Assembly: GCA_021200775.1 (NCBI GenBank)
Contig: JAJQGB010000004.1
Location: 424,039 to 488,038, forward strand
Length of the DNA stretch: 64,000 nt
From: Oscillospiraceae bacterium
GTDB lineage: Bacteria; Bacillota; Clostridia; Oscillospirales; Ruminococcaceae
Direction: 5' to 3'
Made by a program: the position numbers and the translations under genes. How positions within the stretch are numbered: the stretch's first letter is position 1; each line of letters opens with the position of its first letter. This document shows positions 43,625-55,013 of the stretch, piece after piece. The notes beneath the pieces are model-generated. The model had not been told where the DNA came from. It did not search any database and saw only the letters and a program-made list of their open reading frames with translations.

Positions 43625-45076
43625 TTATGCGTTGCTCTTTCTCTTCCAGAGAGAAGGCATGAGGATGAAAAGAAGCGGATAGATTTCAAGACGTCCCAAA
43701 AGCATGGTGATTGAAAGGACTATCTTCGAGAAGGCAGAATAGCTCGCATAGCTTCCCATCGGTCCCACTTCGGCGAAGCCGGGTCCGATATTGTTGAAGC
43801 AGGCTATGACTGAGGACGCTTTTGCCTCGAAGGTCAGTGGCTCGAAGGAAATCGCTAAGAATGCCGCTATCATAATGAAGATATACAGCGAGAAGTAGGT
43901 TCCGATGCCCTTGATAGTGCTGTCGTCAACAGTTTTGCCGTCCAGTTTTACGGCTCCCACTGAGTGCGGGTGAATCATCCTGTAGAGCTCACGCTTGATG
44001 GACTTGAAGAGAACTACTACTCTTGAAATCTTCAGTCCTCCGGCAGTGGAGCCGGCACAGCCGCCTATCAGCATGAGAACAAGAAGCACAGCTTTCGCAA
44101 CCGGCGACCAGAGATTGAAGTCTGCCGTTGCAAAGCCGGTCGTCGAAAGAATCGACATTACCTGGAACGCCGCTGTTCTTATGGTCTCTCCCAAGCCGTT
44201 GTAAAGCGGATATATTGAGATGGAAACTACGGTAATTGCGACTATGATTATGCCGAAATAGGTCCAGAGCTCTTCTGACTTGAACGCTGTCTTGAACTTG
44301 CGCATGAGCAGGAGGAAGTAGATATTGAAGTTCGCCGCAAAGAGTACCAGGAAGATTGTGATTACCCATTGGACATATGGGCTGTAGCTTGCAAGGCTGT
44401 CGGACATGATTCCGAAACCACCGGTACCGGCACTGCCAAAGGCATAGATACAACTTTCATACAGGCTGAGACCTCCTGCGCAAAGGAAGCCTATTTCCAG
44501 AACTGTGAGTCCGACATAGATAAGATACAAAATTTTTGCTGTCTGTCGGACTCTGGGAACGAGCTTTCCTACAATCGGTCCGGGCATTTCGGCTTTGAGG
44601 ATGTGCATTGAACGGTCTGTCGAAGTCGGAGATACTGCCATTACGAGGACAAGTACTCCCATTCCTCCTACCTAGTGGGTGAAGCTTCGCCAGAACATAA
44701 TCCCATGGCTCATTCCGTCGTAGCTCGTTAAGATTGAGGCTCCCGTTGTCGTGAAGCCGCTGACCGTCTCAAAGAAAGCGTCGACGAAATTCGGGATTTC
44801 CTGACTGATTACAAATGGCAGACAGCCGACCAGAGAAAGCATTACCCACGAAAGGGCTGTTATTATGAAGCCTTCTTTTGAGTAGATGACCTTATTCGAC
44901 GGCTTGAAGATTAAAATCATCGCTCCACCTAAAACGAGAGCGATGAGAATTGATGCAAGAAATGCATAGGCACACTTTTCCATGTAGATAACAGAGACAA
45001 GAAGAGGCAGAAGCATCAAAATTGCCTCTACCAAAACCATCTGTCCAGCTACATAGAAAACCATTCTGCGATTCAT
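43625..45076 (-). pseudogene. trkH: Potassium uptake protein TrkH/KtrB interrupted by an in-frame amber codon
   Basis: Both halves are in one frame: residues 1-134 end FWRSFTH, then TAG (44674-44672), then VGGMGVLVLVMA and the rest to a normal stop. In relatives this reads FWRSFTHW(I/V)GGMG, so TGG (Trp) has become TAG by one base. No other damage is seen: the selectivity loops ([30 protein letters not shown]) are intact and the frame is open over 480 codons. Restart at ATG 44662 is unlikely to make a working channel because the first pore loop would be missing. Recent mutation, base-call error or suppression are all possible. The ribosome site GGAGGGG is provided by the repeat upstream. Confidence 0.85.
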
Positions 45077-45083
45077 ATTCGGA

Positions 45084-45129
45084 AACCCCTCCGGCGGCTG
45101 TGCCGCCACCTCCCCTTTCAGGGGAGGCT
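45084..45129. repeat. Short palindromic intergenic repeat between trkA and trkH
   Basis: GGCGGC/GCCGCC hairpin followed by CCTCCCCT/AGGGGAGG, the same organisation as 572-605 (hairpin with variable arms, then the CTCCCCT palindrome). Lies within the trk operon and supplies the GGAGGGG ribosome site of trkH on the minus strand. Confidence 0.65.
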
Positions 45130-45137
45130 TAATCTGA

Positions 45138-46496
45138 TTATGCTAATATATCTACTAAATCCCTGAGTCCGAGATTTCCCGAAATTACTACTACTCGGTC
45201 GCCTACTGTTATCATGTCGTTGCCGGAAGGGATTATTGTCTTTCTGCCACGCATGATTCCGGCGATGAGGATTCCCTTTTTGAGTTCGAGGCTCTTTAAG
45301 GGGATTCCGGTGAGCTTGGATTCAGAGTTGACCAGGAATTCAAGCGCTTCGACCTTGCCGTCCATAAGCTTGTAGAGCGTTTCAACACTAGATCCGACGC
45401 TATTTTCAAGGGCTCGGGCATATTTCACGACTACAGAAGAAGTGATGTCCTTAGGTGATACAACACACTCGACTCCTATCTTGGTTGCCATTTCGACCAG
45501 CTCATCACGGTTGACTTTTGCAATTACCTTCGGGACATTCTGCATGGAGGCGAAAATTGCCGTCAGGATGTTTTCCTCGTCAAAGCCGGTAAGAGATACA
45601 AATGCATCGGCACTTTCGATGCCCTCTTCCAGAAGGAGCTCCTGTTGCATACCGTCGCCATAGATAATAGAGGTTCCGGGGAGAAGTCCGGCAAGCTCTT
45701 CGCAACGAGCCTTGTTTTTATCTATAATCTTTGCATAACCGCCGCTTCGGTTTATGAGTGCGGCGAGATAGAAGGCGATTTTGCTTCCACCTAGAATCAT
45801 TGTGTGCTTAGCTTTTTTCTTCAGAACGCCGACCATCTTTAAAAGCTTCGACATCTCTGCCAAAGATGCTGTGATACCAATCTTGTCGCCAGATTTAAGC
45901 TCAAACGAACCGTCAGGGATGAAGACCTGATTGCCTCTCTGAACACAGCAGACAAGGAAGTTGGCGTTATACTTTTCACGGAGCTTGATTAAGTTCATTC
46001 CGTCAAGCTCACTGTCATGTGGGATGATTATCTCAATCATTTCGAGATTTCTCTTTGAAAAGCTCTCGATTCTTACTGCCGACGGGAATTTTAAGATATT
46101 GTACATTTCCTGAGCTGTCAGGAGCTCGGGATTAAGGGCAAGAGAAAGTTCGAGGTGCTTTCTCAAGAAGCCCAAACTGTTGTCGTTATACTCAGGATTT
46201 CTGATACGGGCGATTGTGTTTTCGGCGCCCATCTTCTTTGCCAGGAAGCAGGCAAGCATGTTCTGCTCGTCGGAATCCATACATGCAACGAATATGTCGG
46301 CTTTCTCGACGTTCGCCTCGACAAGCGTTTCATAGTCGGAGGCATTGCCGATAACGCCCATAACATCGTGGACGTTGGTTATAAGGTTTATTACGTCTGC
46401 ATCGATATCGACTGCCACAACGTCGTGACCTTCAGCCGCCAGCGCCGCAACAATCTCCATTCCAATTTTCCCGCATCCTGCAACAGTGATTTTCAT
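45138..46496 (-). CDS. trkA: Trk potassium transporter regulatory subunit TrkA
   Basis: 452 aa with two RCK units: each has a Rossmann NAD site ([10 protein letters not shown] near the N-terminus, [11 protein letters not shown] near 235) and a TrkA-C domain. Gates TrkH in response to NAD(H)/ATP. Intact and upstream of the interrupted trkH, so the regulatory subunit may be made without a full channel. Frame and length are normal for the family. Confidence 0.93.
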   Translation of the reverse strand: MKITVAGCGKIGMEIVAALAAEGHDVVAVDIDADVINLITNVHDVMGVIGNASDYETLVEANVEKADIFVACMDSDEQNMLACFLAKKMGAENTIARIRNPEYNDNSLGFLRKHLELSLALNPELLTAQEMYNILKFPSAVRIESFSKRNLEMIEIIIPHDSELDGMNLIKLREKYNANFLVCCVQRGNQVFIPDGSFELKSGDKIGITASLAEMSKLLKMVGVLKKKAKHTMILGGSKIAFYLAALINRSGGYAKIIDKNKARCEELAGLLPGTSIIYGDGMQQELLLEEGIESADAFVSLTGFDEENILTAIFASMQNVPKVIAKVNRDELVEMATKIGVECVVSPKDITSSVVVKYARALENSVGSSVETLYKLMDGKVEALEFLVNSESKLTGIPLKSLELKKGILIAGIMRGRKTIIPSGNDMITVGDRVVVISGNLGLRDLVDILA

Positions 46497-46604
46497 TTCA
46501 AAGTGATATTCCCTTCCCCGCCGAGCCCGGCGGATTTCAACACTATTTTATCACCTTTTCACACGGTTTGCAACTGTTATTTCAAAACTACGGCTATATG
46601 CAAC

Positions 46605-46632
46605 AAAATCCCCACCAATTGGTGAGGATTTT
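46605..46632. terminator. Terminator of the glg operon
   Basis: Stem AAAATCC-CACC / GGTG-GGATTTT with loop AATT, symmetrical, 15 nt after the glgA stop codon (minus strand). Confidence 0.7.
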
Positions 46633-46646
46633 ATTACAGATTTTGT

Positions 46647-48077
46647 TTATACGTCGCCTGCAAGCTCTCTGTAGAGACCCATATAGAGCTCTGCCGAGCG
46701 AGCCCAGCTGAAATCTTCACGCATAGCATGAGATGTGAGCTTGCCCCACTGCATTCTCTGGTCGTAATAGGCTCTTGCTCTGACAGTTGCGTCAAGCATG
46801 TCGTGAGCGTTGTAGGTCTTGAATGTGAAGCCGTTGCCGCCGGAACCGCCGCAGTCGACGATAGAGTCCTTTAAGCCTCCGGTTTCACGGACTATCGGGA
46901 TGGTGCCGTAGCGAAGAGCTACCATCTGAGCTAAGCCGCAGGGCTCACTCTGAGAAGGCATCAGGAACATGTCTGCACCGGCATAGATTCTGTGTGCGAC
47001 ATCCGGGATGAAGCCAATCTTGACTCCCACTCTATCCGGATATCTGTATGCCATCTCACGGAAGAAGTCTTCGTACTGCTTCTCGCCGGAACCTAAAATC
47101 ACAAACTTATAGCCCAGGTGAACCATATCTTCAAAGACGCACTTAATGAGGTCTACGCCCTTATGAGAAGCGAGTCTTGTGACGATGCCCATAACGGGCT
47201 CCTTGCCATCAGGCAAACCGAATTCTTCGAGTATTGCCTTCTTGCAGACAGACTTGCCGGACTTGTCATCTACTGTGTAGTTGGCGGCAAGTGCCGGGTC
47301 AGTTGCAGGATTATAGATATCCTGGTCGATTCCGTTCAGGAAGCCGGTTAGCTTATACTGCTTGCTCCAGAGTACCGGGTCCAAGCCATGTGAGAAGTAT
47401 GGGTTGAGGATTTCCCACGCATATGTGGGAGATACTGTTGTAATCTTGTCTGCAACCTCGAAGGCTCCCTTCATGAAGTTACAGCAGTTGTCGTACTCCA
47501 AAATTCCTCTTGCATAATCAGGGATTCCGAGAAGGTCGGAGCAGAGCTCCATGCCGTACTTGCCCTGGTACTGGATGTTGTGGATTGTGAAGACAGTCTT
47601 GATGTTGCCCATTCCCTCTTCGCCTTTATAGAAGAGGTTATAGTAAACAGGAGTAAGAGCAGTCTGCCAGTCGTTGCAATTCAAAATATCCGGCTTGAAA
47701 TCAATGTGCTTGATGAGCTCGAGAATTGCTCTTGCGAAGAAAGCAAATCTCTCGGCGTCATCATAGTGACCATAGATAGTGTTGCGCTTGAAGTAGTATT
47801 CGTTATCTAAGAGATAATATATAACTCCTGCCGCTTCGCCCTTGAAGACGCCGCAGTACTGACTTCTCCACGAAACCGGTACGAAGAAGTTTGTAACATA
47901 TTCCAAACTGTCTCTCAGTTCCTGCTTGATTGTGCCGTAAAGAGGAAGTACTACACGGCAGTCCTGTCCTGCTTCGCAAAGTGCCTTAGGAAGCGAGCCT
48001 GCGACATCGGCGAGTCCGCCTGATGCCACATAAGGCAGTGCTTCACTTGCACAATATAGAATTTTCAATTCAATCAC
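46647..48077 (-). CDS. glgA: Glycogen synthase (ADP-glucose), GT5
   Basis: 476 aa. Extends alpha-1,4-glucan from ADP-glucose. C-terminal EPCGLAQMVALRYGTIPIVRETGG carries the E-x7-E donor-binding motif. The N-terminal loop reads YVASGGLADVAGSL, so the Lys of the classical KTGGL motif is Ala here. Twelve bp behind glgD; last gene of glgBCDA. Confidence 0.93.
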   Translation of the reverse strand: MIELKILYCASEALPYVASGGLADVAGSLPKALCEAGQDCRVVLPLYGTIKQELRDSLEYVTNFFVPVSWRSQYCGVFKGEAAGVIYYLLDNEYYFKRNTIYGHYDDAERFAFFARAILELIKHIDFKPDILNCNDWQTALTPVYYNLFYKGEEGMGNIKTVFTIHNIQYQGKYGMELCSDLLGIPDYARGILEYDNCCNFMKGAFEVADKITTVSPTYAWEILNPYFSHGLDPVLWSKQYKLTGFLNGIDQDIYNPATDPALAANYTVDDKSGKSVCKKAILEEFGLPDGKEPVMGIVTRLASHKGVDLIKCVFEDMVHLGYKFVILGSGEKQYEDFFREMAYRYPDRVGVKIGFIPDVAHRIYAGADMFLMPSQSEPCGLAQMVALRYGTIPIVRETGGLKDSIVDCGGSGGNGFTFKTYNAHDMLDATVRARAYYDQRMQWGKLTSHAMREDFSWARSAELYMGLYRELAGDV

Positions 48078-48089
48078 CGTTCCTTCTTA

Positions 48090-49217
48090 TCAGAGAACTC
48101 TCTTCTTGCCGATATAAAGAGGACTTCCTACAGCGGATGAAATTCTTAATTCATCGCCGATTACAACGTCCTTATCGGTAATGATGTTGGAAATCATGGT
48201 TTCCTTTCCAACTGAGGTGTCCTGCATGAGTATGCAGTTCTTTACAACAGCGCCCTTAGCAATCTTGACGCCTCTGAAGAGGATTGAGTTCTCAACTACG
48301 CCATCAATAACACAGCCATCAGCGACGAGAGAATTGTTGACCGAGCTGTCAAGACCGTACTTTGAAGGTGCGTCATCACGAACCTTTGTATAAACCGGTC
48401 TCTTCTTCAGGATGAGTTTTCCCAAGTTATCCGGGTCGAGAAGCTTCATGTTCTCGGTGTAGTAGCTCTCGAAATCGTAGATTCTGCTGTAGTAACCGGT
48501 GTATTCGTGTACACGGATATTGAGCTTGCCTGCCTTAACCTGCAAAACGTCTCTGTCAAAGATGTTCTTTCCTCTCGGAATCAAATCCATAACGAGGCTT
48601 TCGAGAAGCGCAGTTGAAAGGATATGGATATTCAAAGCCAAGGTGTACTTGCCAGCCTTTGTGGCGTTGAGGATTGTCTCCTTGACTCTGCCGGTGGAAT
48701 CGGTCTCGAATGCGACTGCATCAGCAGTTTCGGAAGCGGAATAGTTGCCGGTTGAGGCGACACAGGTTATGTCAGCTCCCGACTCGATATGCTCTTCGAT
48801 AATCTTGGAGTAATCGGCATTGAGTACGACATTGCCGTCGGTGAGAATTACATACTCACAGCCGGTCTTCTTGATGTAGCCGAGGGCGCCTCTAAGTGCT
48901 TCGAGCTTTCCGACATAGAGACCCGAATCGATATTTCCGTAAGGCGGAAGGATTGTAAGACCGCCATAGGAGCGTGCCAGATCCCAGTATCTTGCCGAAC
49001 CGATATGGTCGAGAAGTGACTCATAGTTTGACTTTGTGATGATTCCAACTGTTGACATTCCGGAATTTACCATACTCGAAAGCTGGAAGTCGATAAGACG
49101 GAATCTTCCGCCGAAAGGCACGGATGCCATTGTGCGGTTTGATGCAAGCTCGGGCAGAGCCTCATCATGGGAATTTGCGAAGATAATGCCCAATACATTT
49201 GTCATATTATAGCTCAT
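48090..49217 (-). CDS. glgD: Glucose-1-phosphate adenylyltransferase, GlgD subunit
   Basis: 375 aa. Paralogue of GlgC with a degenerate N-terminal nucleotide loop (NVLGIIFANSHDEALPELASNRTMASVPFGGRFRLIDF in place of the GGxGxRL motif) and a left-handed beta-helix C-terminus. In Firmicutes GlgD pairs with GlgC and raises its activity. ATG 49217 has GAGGAAGAGG upstream; the longer frame overlaps glgC and is rejected. Gap to glgC 14 bp. Confidence 0.92.
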   Translation of the reverse strand: MSYNMTNVLGIIFANSHDEALPELASNRTMASVPFGGRFRLIDFQLSSMVNSGMSTVGIITKSNYESLLDHIGSARYWDLARSYGGLTILPPYGNIDSGLYVGKLEALRGALGYIKKTGCEYVILTDGNVVLNADYSKIIEEHIESGADITCVASTGNYSASETADAVAFETDSTGRVKETILNATKAGKYTLALNIHILSTALLESLVMDLIPRGKNIFDRDVLQVKAGKLNIRVHEYTGYYSRIYDFESYYTENMKLLDPDNLGKLILKKRPVYTKVRDDAPSKYGLDSSVNNSLVADGCVIDGVVENSILFRGVKIAKGAVVKNCILMQDTSVGKETMISNIITDKDVVIGDELRISSAVGSPLYIGKKRVL

Positions 49218-49231
49218 TGTCCTCTTCCTCC

Positions 49232-50434
<1,203 letters not shown>

Positions 50435-50469
50435 TACACTCTTCCTTTCAGATTTTGATTGAAATCGCT

Positions 50470-52422
50470 CTATTTTTTGTCGTCTGCATCAGGCGACGGA
50501 GTCTCTTCTTTTTTGACGGCTTTTCTGCCACCATATTTTCTCACTTTGAAGTACATTACCGACATCGGAGGGATATCAACAGCTATCGACTGCTCCATTC
50601 CGTGAGAAGGAATATTCTCAGACTTGACTGTGCCGTTCAAGTAGGGTGAACCGTCCTTTGAAGCCGAATTGAGGACTTCGGTGTAGGTTCCTCTGTAGGG
50701 CACGCCGAAGCGATAGCCCTTTCTCTCGACAGGAACGAAATTGCAGACTACTACAATCTCCTTGCCCGACTTGTCGATTCTTCTGAAGACAATCACGCTC
50801 TGCTCGTTGTCATCAGCCGCAATCCAGTTAAAGCCCTTCCACGAGTAATCTTCCTGCCACATCGGCGGATTTTCAAGATAGAACTTGTTGAGGTTCTTGA
50901 CGTAATCCTGGAAATCACGGTGTGCCTCGAACTTTTCTGGCATGAACCATTCAAGCCCGTTTGAGTAGTCCCACTCACGGAACTGGGCAAATTCGCTTCC
51001 CATGAAAAGAAGTTTCTTGCCAGGGTGAGCCATCATATAGCCTAAGAACGCTCTGTCGTTTGCAAGCTTTGATTCGGCTTCGCCGGGCATCTTGTCGACA
51101 AGTGAGTGCTTGCCGTGGACGACCTCGTCGTGCGAAATCGGGAGGATAAAGTTCTCAGAAAACGCATAGAAGAAGGAAAACGTGAGTTTGTCGTGGTTGA
51201 ACTTGCGGAAGTACGGGTCAAGCGACATATAGTGCATCATGTCGTTCATCCAGCCCATGTTCCACTTGAAGTTGAATCCGAGTCCGTTCATGTCGACCGG
51301 CTTTGTGACGTTTGCCCATGCTGTCGACTCCTCGGCAATCATGATGGCGTTCGGGCACCTTGAAAAGACTGCGGTATTGAGCATTTGCAGGAACTCAACC
51401 GCTTCAAGATTCTCGTGTCCGCCGTACTTGTTCGGTCTCCATTCGCCGCCCTGTCTGTCATAGTCGAGGTAGAGCATAGACGCAACTGCGTCAACTCTCA
51501 GACCGTCGACATGGTACTTTTCAAGCCAGTAAAGTGCGCTTGAAATCAGGAACGACCTTACTTCAGGGCGTCCGAAGTCGAAGACTCTTGTTCCCCAGGC
51601 TTTGTGCTCCATCTTTAACGGATCAGCATACTCGTAGCAGGGCGAGCCGTCGAACTCATAGAGTCCTGCTCCGTCCTTCGGGAAGTGAGCTGGAACCCAG
51701 TCAAGGATAACGGCGATTCCTGCCTGATGGAACTTGTCTATCATCTTCATGAAGCTTTCGGGCGTGCCGTAACGGGAGGTCGGAGCGAAGTAGCCCATAA
51801 CCTGATATCCCCACGAGCCTTCATAAGGGTATTCGGTTAGTGGCATGAACTCAACGTGGGTATAGTTCATCTCTTTTAAGTATGGGATGAGCTCGTCAGC
51901 CGCCTTTTCGTAGCTGTAGACGTTGCCGTCCGGATATCTCTTCCACGAGCCCAAGTTTACCTCATAGATGTTCATCGGCTTGTCGTATGGAGTTGAGCGC
52001 TTGCGCTTGTTCATCCAGACGGAATCGCCCCACTTGTAGCCGGAGATGTCAAAAATCTTGGTTGCAGTTCCGGGAGGCGTTTCCATGTGGACTCCATACG
52101 GGTCAGCTTTCATTCTTTTTGAGCCGTCAGCGCCTTCGACAAAGTATTTGTAAGTCGAATATGTATCGAGCGCCTGCGCCGTGCACTCCCAGATTCCGCC
52201 CTGGATTCTGTGGCACGGGTTGGCGTCTACGTCCCATCCGTTGAAGTCACCTACCAGCGAGACACGCTTGGCACGTGGCGCCCAGACTCTGAAGATATAA
52301 CCGCCCTCATCTCTCTTGTGAGCGCCTAAGAAATCTGCTGAGTCATAATTTTTACCATCCAGAAAGCTTGCAATTGCCGCATTCACGTCAAAGGCATCTT
52401 TAACCGGAATAACGCTACTCAT
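50470..52422 (-). CDS. glgB: 1,4-alpha-glucan branching enzyme, GH13
   Basis: 650 aa. N-terminal CBM48 ([27 protein letters not shown]), GH13 barrel with nucleophile Asp in [15 protein letters not shown], acid/base Glu in MIAEESTAW and stabilising Asp in [10 protein letters not shown]. Adds alpha-1,6 branches. The C-terminus ends in a charged tail ([14 protein letters not shown]). First gene of glgBCDA. Confidence 0.95.
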   Translation of the reverse strand: MSSVIPVKDAFDVNAAIASFLDGKNYDSADFLGAHKRDEGGYIFRVWAPRAKRVSLVGDFNGWDVDANPCHRIQGGIWECTAQALDTYSTYKYFVEGADGSKRMKADPYGVHMETPPGTATKIFDISGYKWGDSVWMNKRKRSTPYDKPMNIYEVNLGSWKRYPDGNVYSYEKAADELIPYLKEMNYTHVEFMPLTEYPYEGSWGYQVMGYFAPTSRYGTPESFMKMIDKFHQAGIAVILDWVPAHFPKDGAGLYEFDGSPCYEYADPLKMEHKAWGTRVFDFGRPEVRSFLISSALYWLEKYHVDGLRVDAVASMLYLDYDRQGGEWRPNKYGGHENLEAVEFLQMLNTAVFSRCPNAIMIAEESTAWANVTKPVDMNGLGFNFKWNMGWMNDMMHYMSLDPYFRKFNHDKLTFSFFYAFSENFILPISHDEVVHGKHSLVDKMPGEAESKLANDRAFLGYMMAHPGKKLLFMGSEFAQFREWDYSNGLEWFMPEKFEAHRDFQDYVKNLNKFYLENPPMWQEDYSWKGFNWIAADDNEQSVIVFRRIDKSGKEIVVVCNFVPVERKGYRFGVPYRGTYTEVLNSASKDGSPYLNGTVKSENIPSHGMEQSIAVDIPPMSVMYFKVRKYGGRKAVKKEETPSPDADDKK

Positions 52423-52522
52423 ATCTTTAACCCCTTCTTTCTTAATGTAGAGAGTAATAGCAAAATTAAAATACTTATAGTTTGTGAAGCGGAAACTTTT
52501 ACACCTATCCGCTTATGGTTTT

Positions 52523-52551
52523 ATTATATCAAGCCTTGACGAATATTGCAA
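52523..52551 (-). promoter_or_regulatory. glgBCDA promoter
   Basis: Minus strand TTGCAA (52551-52546), 17-bp spacer, TATAAT (52528-52523). The leader can fold AAGCGGA / TCCGCTT (52487-52515). Confidence 0.7.
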
Positions 52552-52623
52552 GGAGTTTAGAGCAATTTGACGTTTTTAACATTTTTCAACCGTTCTTTTT
52601 GTGCAAACTTAACAAAGACTTTT

Positions 52624-54288
52624 TTAGTTTTTTGAAAGCTTAACAACCGCCACTGTAATATCGTCACGATAATTCGGTTTTTGATTCTTGTATGCTTCAC
52701 TGGTTAGTAGTGAAGCTAAGTCGTCGGTTGAAAGTGCTTCGCTCTCTTCCGAAATTTCAACAATCCTTTCTATTCCGAGGCTGTCGGCACCATCGGTCAT
52801 CATTAAGATTGTTACATCCGATTCGGGAGAGATTTTTGTGTTCACAAGGCTGATTTCTTCCAAGATTCCTATAGGATAACCACCTGAGGGTATCGGAGTA
52901 ACGCCTTTCCCGGAAAGAATGTAGCTTTTTGCCGCACCACATTTTCTTATCTCCAGCTCACCGGTCATGAGGTTTGCAGAAAGAATATCGAGGGTTGCAA
53001 AGGACTCGTCCGGCTGGCAGGATCGGATATATTCCGACGAAAGGCGAAGTGCGGATTCAAGAGAATAGCCTACCTCGGTGAGATTTCTGAAGGACTTTAT
53101 GAGGCTTTTTGCTGTTGTCTTGGCTTCCCTACCGGTGCCCATTCCGTCGGAAAGTATGAGGTAGCTATAGACTCCATAGTTCCAGATTTCGGCACGGTCA
53201 CCGCAGATTCCGTCGTCGGGCTCCGACGAATTTGCCGGTATCTGGCAGACTCCTGCATCGAAATGCCAGCTAGGCTTCGGAGCTACGGTATAGCGGATAT
53301 ACTTGTCTGTTTCGGTGCAGAAGAGTTCGACTTCGCTTCCCATTCCGGATTTTTCGGCGGCTTTGAGGATGGCGTTTTCGCTTATCCGGGCGTTTTTGAG
53401 GAAATAGATTTCGACTGCACCGTCGGGCATGGGATTTGCGACTACCTGTGTGCCGGTTCTGTTTGAAAGTATTTCGGACAAGCGTAAGGCTATCGGACTA
53501 GGTTTCTCTGGGGTGAGAGATTTTGCAAGGTCGGTTTCCGTGAGAGATAGAAGCTCAACCATGTTTTCAAAGCTGTGTTCGTCAGAACCCGGGTTTGCGA
53601 ACTTCGGGAAGTGACGGAGGGCGCTTTCAAGAAAGTTAAGTCTCAGGGATGTGGATTGGACTGCCGCCGAAAGTGTTGATTTCTCACGGGAGAGTTTGTA
53701 TACACATATAGTACACACTGAAAAGCTGAGGATTTCGCCGAGATGGTAGGATGAGGCTATCACTACTGCGAAGGCAAAGAGTGCAATGAGCTGTGGCATG
53801 GTTGCGGCTTTTATGCCTGACTTGAAAACGGTTGTCGTGAGATATGTACAGGCTCCCAGAATCAGTCCGACGGTTACGATTTTTATGAAATATGTCGGGT
53901 TTGCTCCTGCCGTTGCTCCGGCGAAGATGACACAGCCCAGGTATGATGCGGTTGCGACTATTGATACGAATCCCGGATATCTTCGGTGGGTGGTGCCGTC
54001 GAATAGAAGGCGTGTCAGGAACACCACAATTGCTGTAGCAAGGGATGCAACCTTCCCTGCTGTGATTTCAGTGAATACTGCCGTTATTAATGCTCCCAAA
54101 AGTGCCGAAAAGCCGCAGACGGACGGGAGTGCGGCGACGAGTGATGCCGTGAGCACCGAGTCCTCTCCTAGAAGGCTGGAGCCGGCGATGATAACTCCTG
54201 CTATAAAACTGAGAACCGGCTTTATGATTGCCAGGATGGTTGATTTCTGGGCTAGTGGAACTGATTTCAAAGATTCTGTTAGCTTCAT
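52624..54288 (-). CDS. spoIIE: SpoIIE-like serine phosphatase, compact form
   Basis: 554 aa versus 827 in B. subtilis. Eight to ten hydrophobic helices in the first ~210 residues, a short linker, then a PP2C domain (about 345-550) with LILSDGMGTGREAK, the hallmark SpoIIE metal-site motif, and MMTDGADSL plus NYRDDITVAVVKL. SpoIIE dephosphorylates SpoIIAA to release sigma-F in the forespore. The N-terminal membrane and FtsZ-interacting regions are shortened. AAAGGAAG precedes the ATG. Promoter with 0A box upstream. Confidence 0.9.
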   Translation of the reverse strand: MKLTESLKSVPLAQKSTILAIIKPVLSFIAGVIIAGSSLLGEDSVLTASLVAALPSVCGFSALLGALITAVFTEITAGKVASLATAIVVFLTRLLFDGTTHRRYPGFVSIVATASYLGCVIFAGATAGANPTYFIKIVTVGLILGACTYLTTTVFKSGIKAATMPQLIALFAFAVVIASSYHLGEILSFSVCTICVYKLSREKSTLSAAVQSTSLRLNFLESALRHFPKFANPGSDEHSFENMVELLSLTETDLAKSLTPEKPSPIALRLSEILSNRTGTQVVANPMPDGAVEIYFLKNARISENAILKAAEKSGMGSEVELFCTETDKYIRYTVAPKPSWHFDAGVCQIPANSSEPDDGICGDRAEIWNYGVYSYLILSDGMGTGREAKTTAKSLIKSFRNLTEVGYSLESALRLSSEYIRSCQPDESFATLDILSANLMTGELEIRKCGAAKSYILSGKGVTPIPSGGYPIGILEEISLVNTKISPESDVTILMMTDGADSLGIERIVEISEESEALSTDDLASLLTSEAYKNQKPNYRDDITVAVVKLSKN

Positions 54289-54319
54289 TTTTAACGCTTC
54301 CTTTCGCTTGGTCGGAATA

Positions 54320-54357
54320 ATTCTAACGCATAGCGAACAAGAAGACTGTCGAAGTTG
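54320..54357 (-). promoter_or_regulatory. spoIIE promoter of the Spo0A-activated sigma-A type
   Basis: Minus strand: TTCGACA (54353-54347, a 0A box core in reverse) lies 21 bp from TAGAAT (54325-54320), too far for an ordinary sigma-A promoter but the spacing of Spo0A-activated spoIIE/spoIIG promoters. Immediately upstream is TTTGTCCAA, an 8-of-9 match to the 0A box TTTGTCRAA. Confidence 0.65.
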
Positions 54358-54360
54358 GAC

Positions 54361-54390
54361 AAAAAATCCTCGCCATCTAGGGCGAGGATA
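54361..54390 (-). terminator. Terminator of the LPXTG/sortase operon
   Basis: Minus strand stem ATCCTCGCC / GGCGAGGAT, loop CTAGAT, T-run of six. Confidence 0.8.
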
Positions 54391-54398
54391 AATCGTAT

Positions 54399-55013
54399 TC
54401 AGTTTCCTTCAATCAGCTGGCAACGAACCGTGACTCTTGCTTGACCGGAGGTGGTGCATGTAAAGAGTGTCAGGTCCCAGTCGCCGGTTATCATCTCGGA
54501 AATCGCTGTCGGCTGGAGGGTTTCGACCTCAACCACTTCGTATTCGTAAACCGTTCCGGTTACGTCGGTAAATGTGATTGAAGCTCCTGGGGACAGATTC
54601 TTTATGTTGCCGAAATGGCGTTCATAGTTATGGGCACAGATAACGAGATTCCCGGCGCTTGCGCTTCCTGTGTATCTTGCAGGAGAGTTTTTAAGTCCTG
54701 AATAGCTCCATTCGGACAGAACAGGCAGTTCGAGACCAAACGACGGTATCGAAAGAATACCGATATAGCTCTCGTCGTCGACGGTAAGGCTAATGACGGA
54801 ATAGGTCTCGCCTTCCTTGTCCTCCTCGATTGTAAGAGTATACTCGGAGCCCACGGACGAAAGCATTGCGTCCGAAAGCTTTTCCTCGGCTTCGGTGGAG
54901 GCTGTGGCGGCTCGGTCGGCGTCGTAGCTGTTATAGAGATAGAGCGAAAGCGCACCGACTAAAAGCAGTACGCCAATCGCTATTAAAATCCGTCCAAAAA
55001 TTCGTCTCGTCAT
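54399..55013 (-). CDS. Sortase (class D-like)
   Basis: 204 aa. One N-terminal transmembrane helix (about 8-27), then the sortase barrel: H128 in ICAHNYERHF, C186 in TLFTCTTSG, Arg in the next strand (R193/R197). Overlaps the LPKTG protein gene by 4 bp, so that protein is its likely substrate. Shorter than the class B sortases at 9.3-11.3 kb and not closely related to them. Confidence 0.9.
   Translation of the reverse strand: MTRRIFGRILIAIGVLLLVGALSLYLYNSYDADRAATASTEAEEKLSDAMLSSVGSEYTLTIEEDKEGETYSVISLTVDDESYIGILSIPSFGLELPVLSEWSYSGLKNSPARYTGSASAGNLVICAHNYERHFGNIKNLSPGASITFTDVTGTVYEYEVVEVETLQPTAISEMITGDWDLTLFTCTTSGQARVTVRCQLIEGN

Noticed and set aside
44626..44662. Second half of trkH as an independent gene starting at ATG 44662
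   Set aside because: It is in frame with the first half across a single TAG, begins in the middle of a conserved motif, and AGGAGG is only 1 nt from the ATG.
44672..44674. TAG in trkH as pyrrolysine or general code change
   Set aside because: The position is a Trp in relatives, no pyl genes are visible, and TAG serves as an ordinary stop in other frames; a point mutation or base error is simpler.
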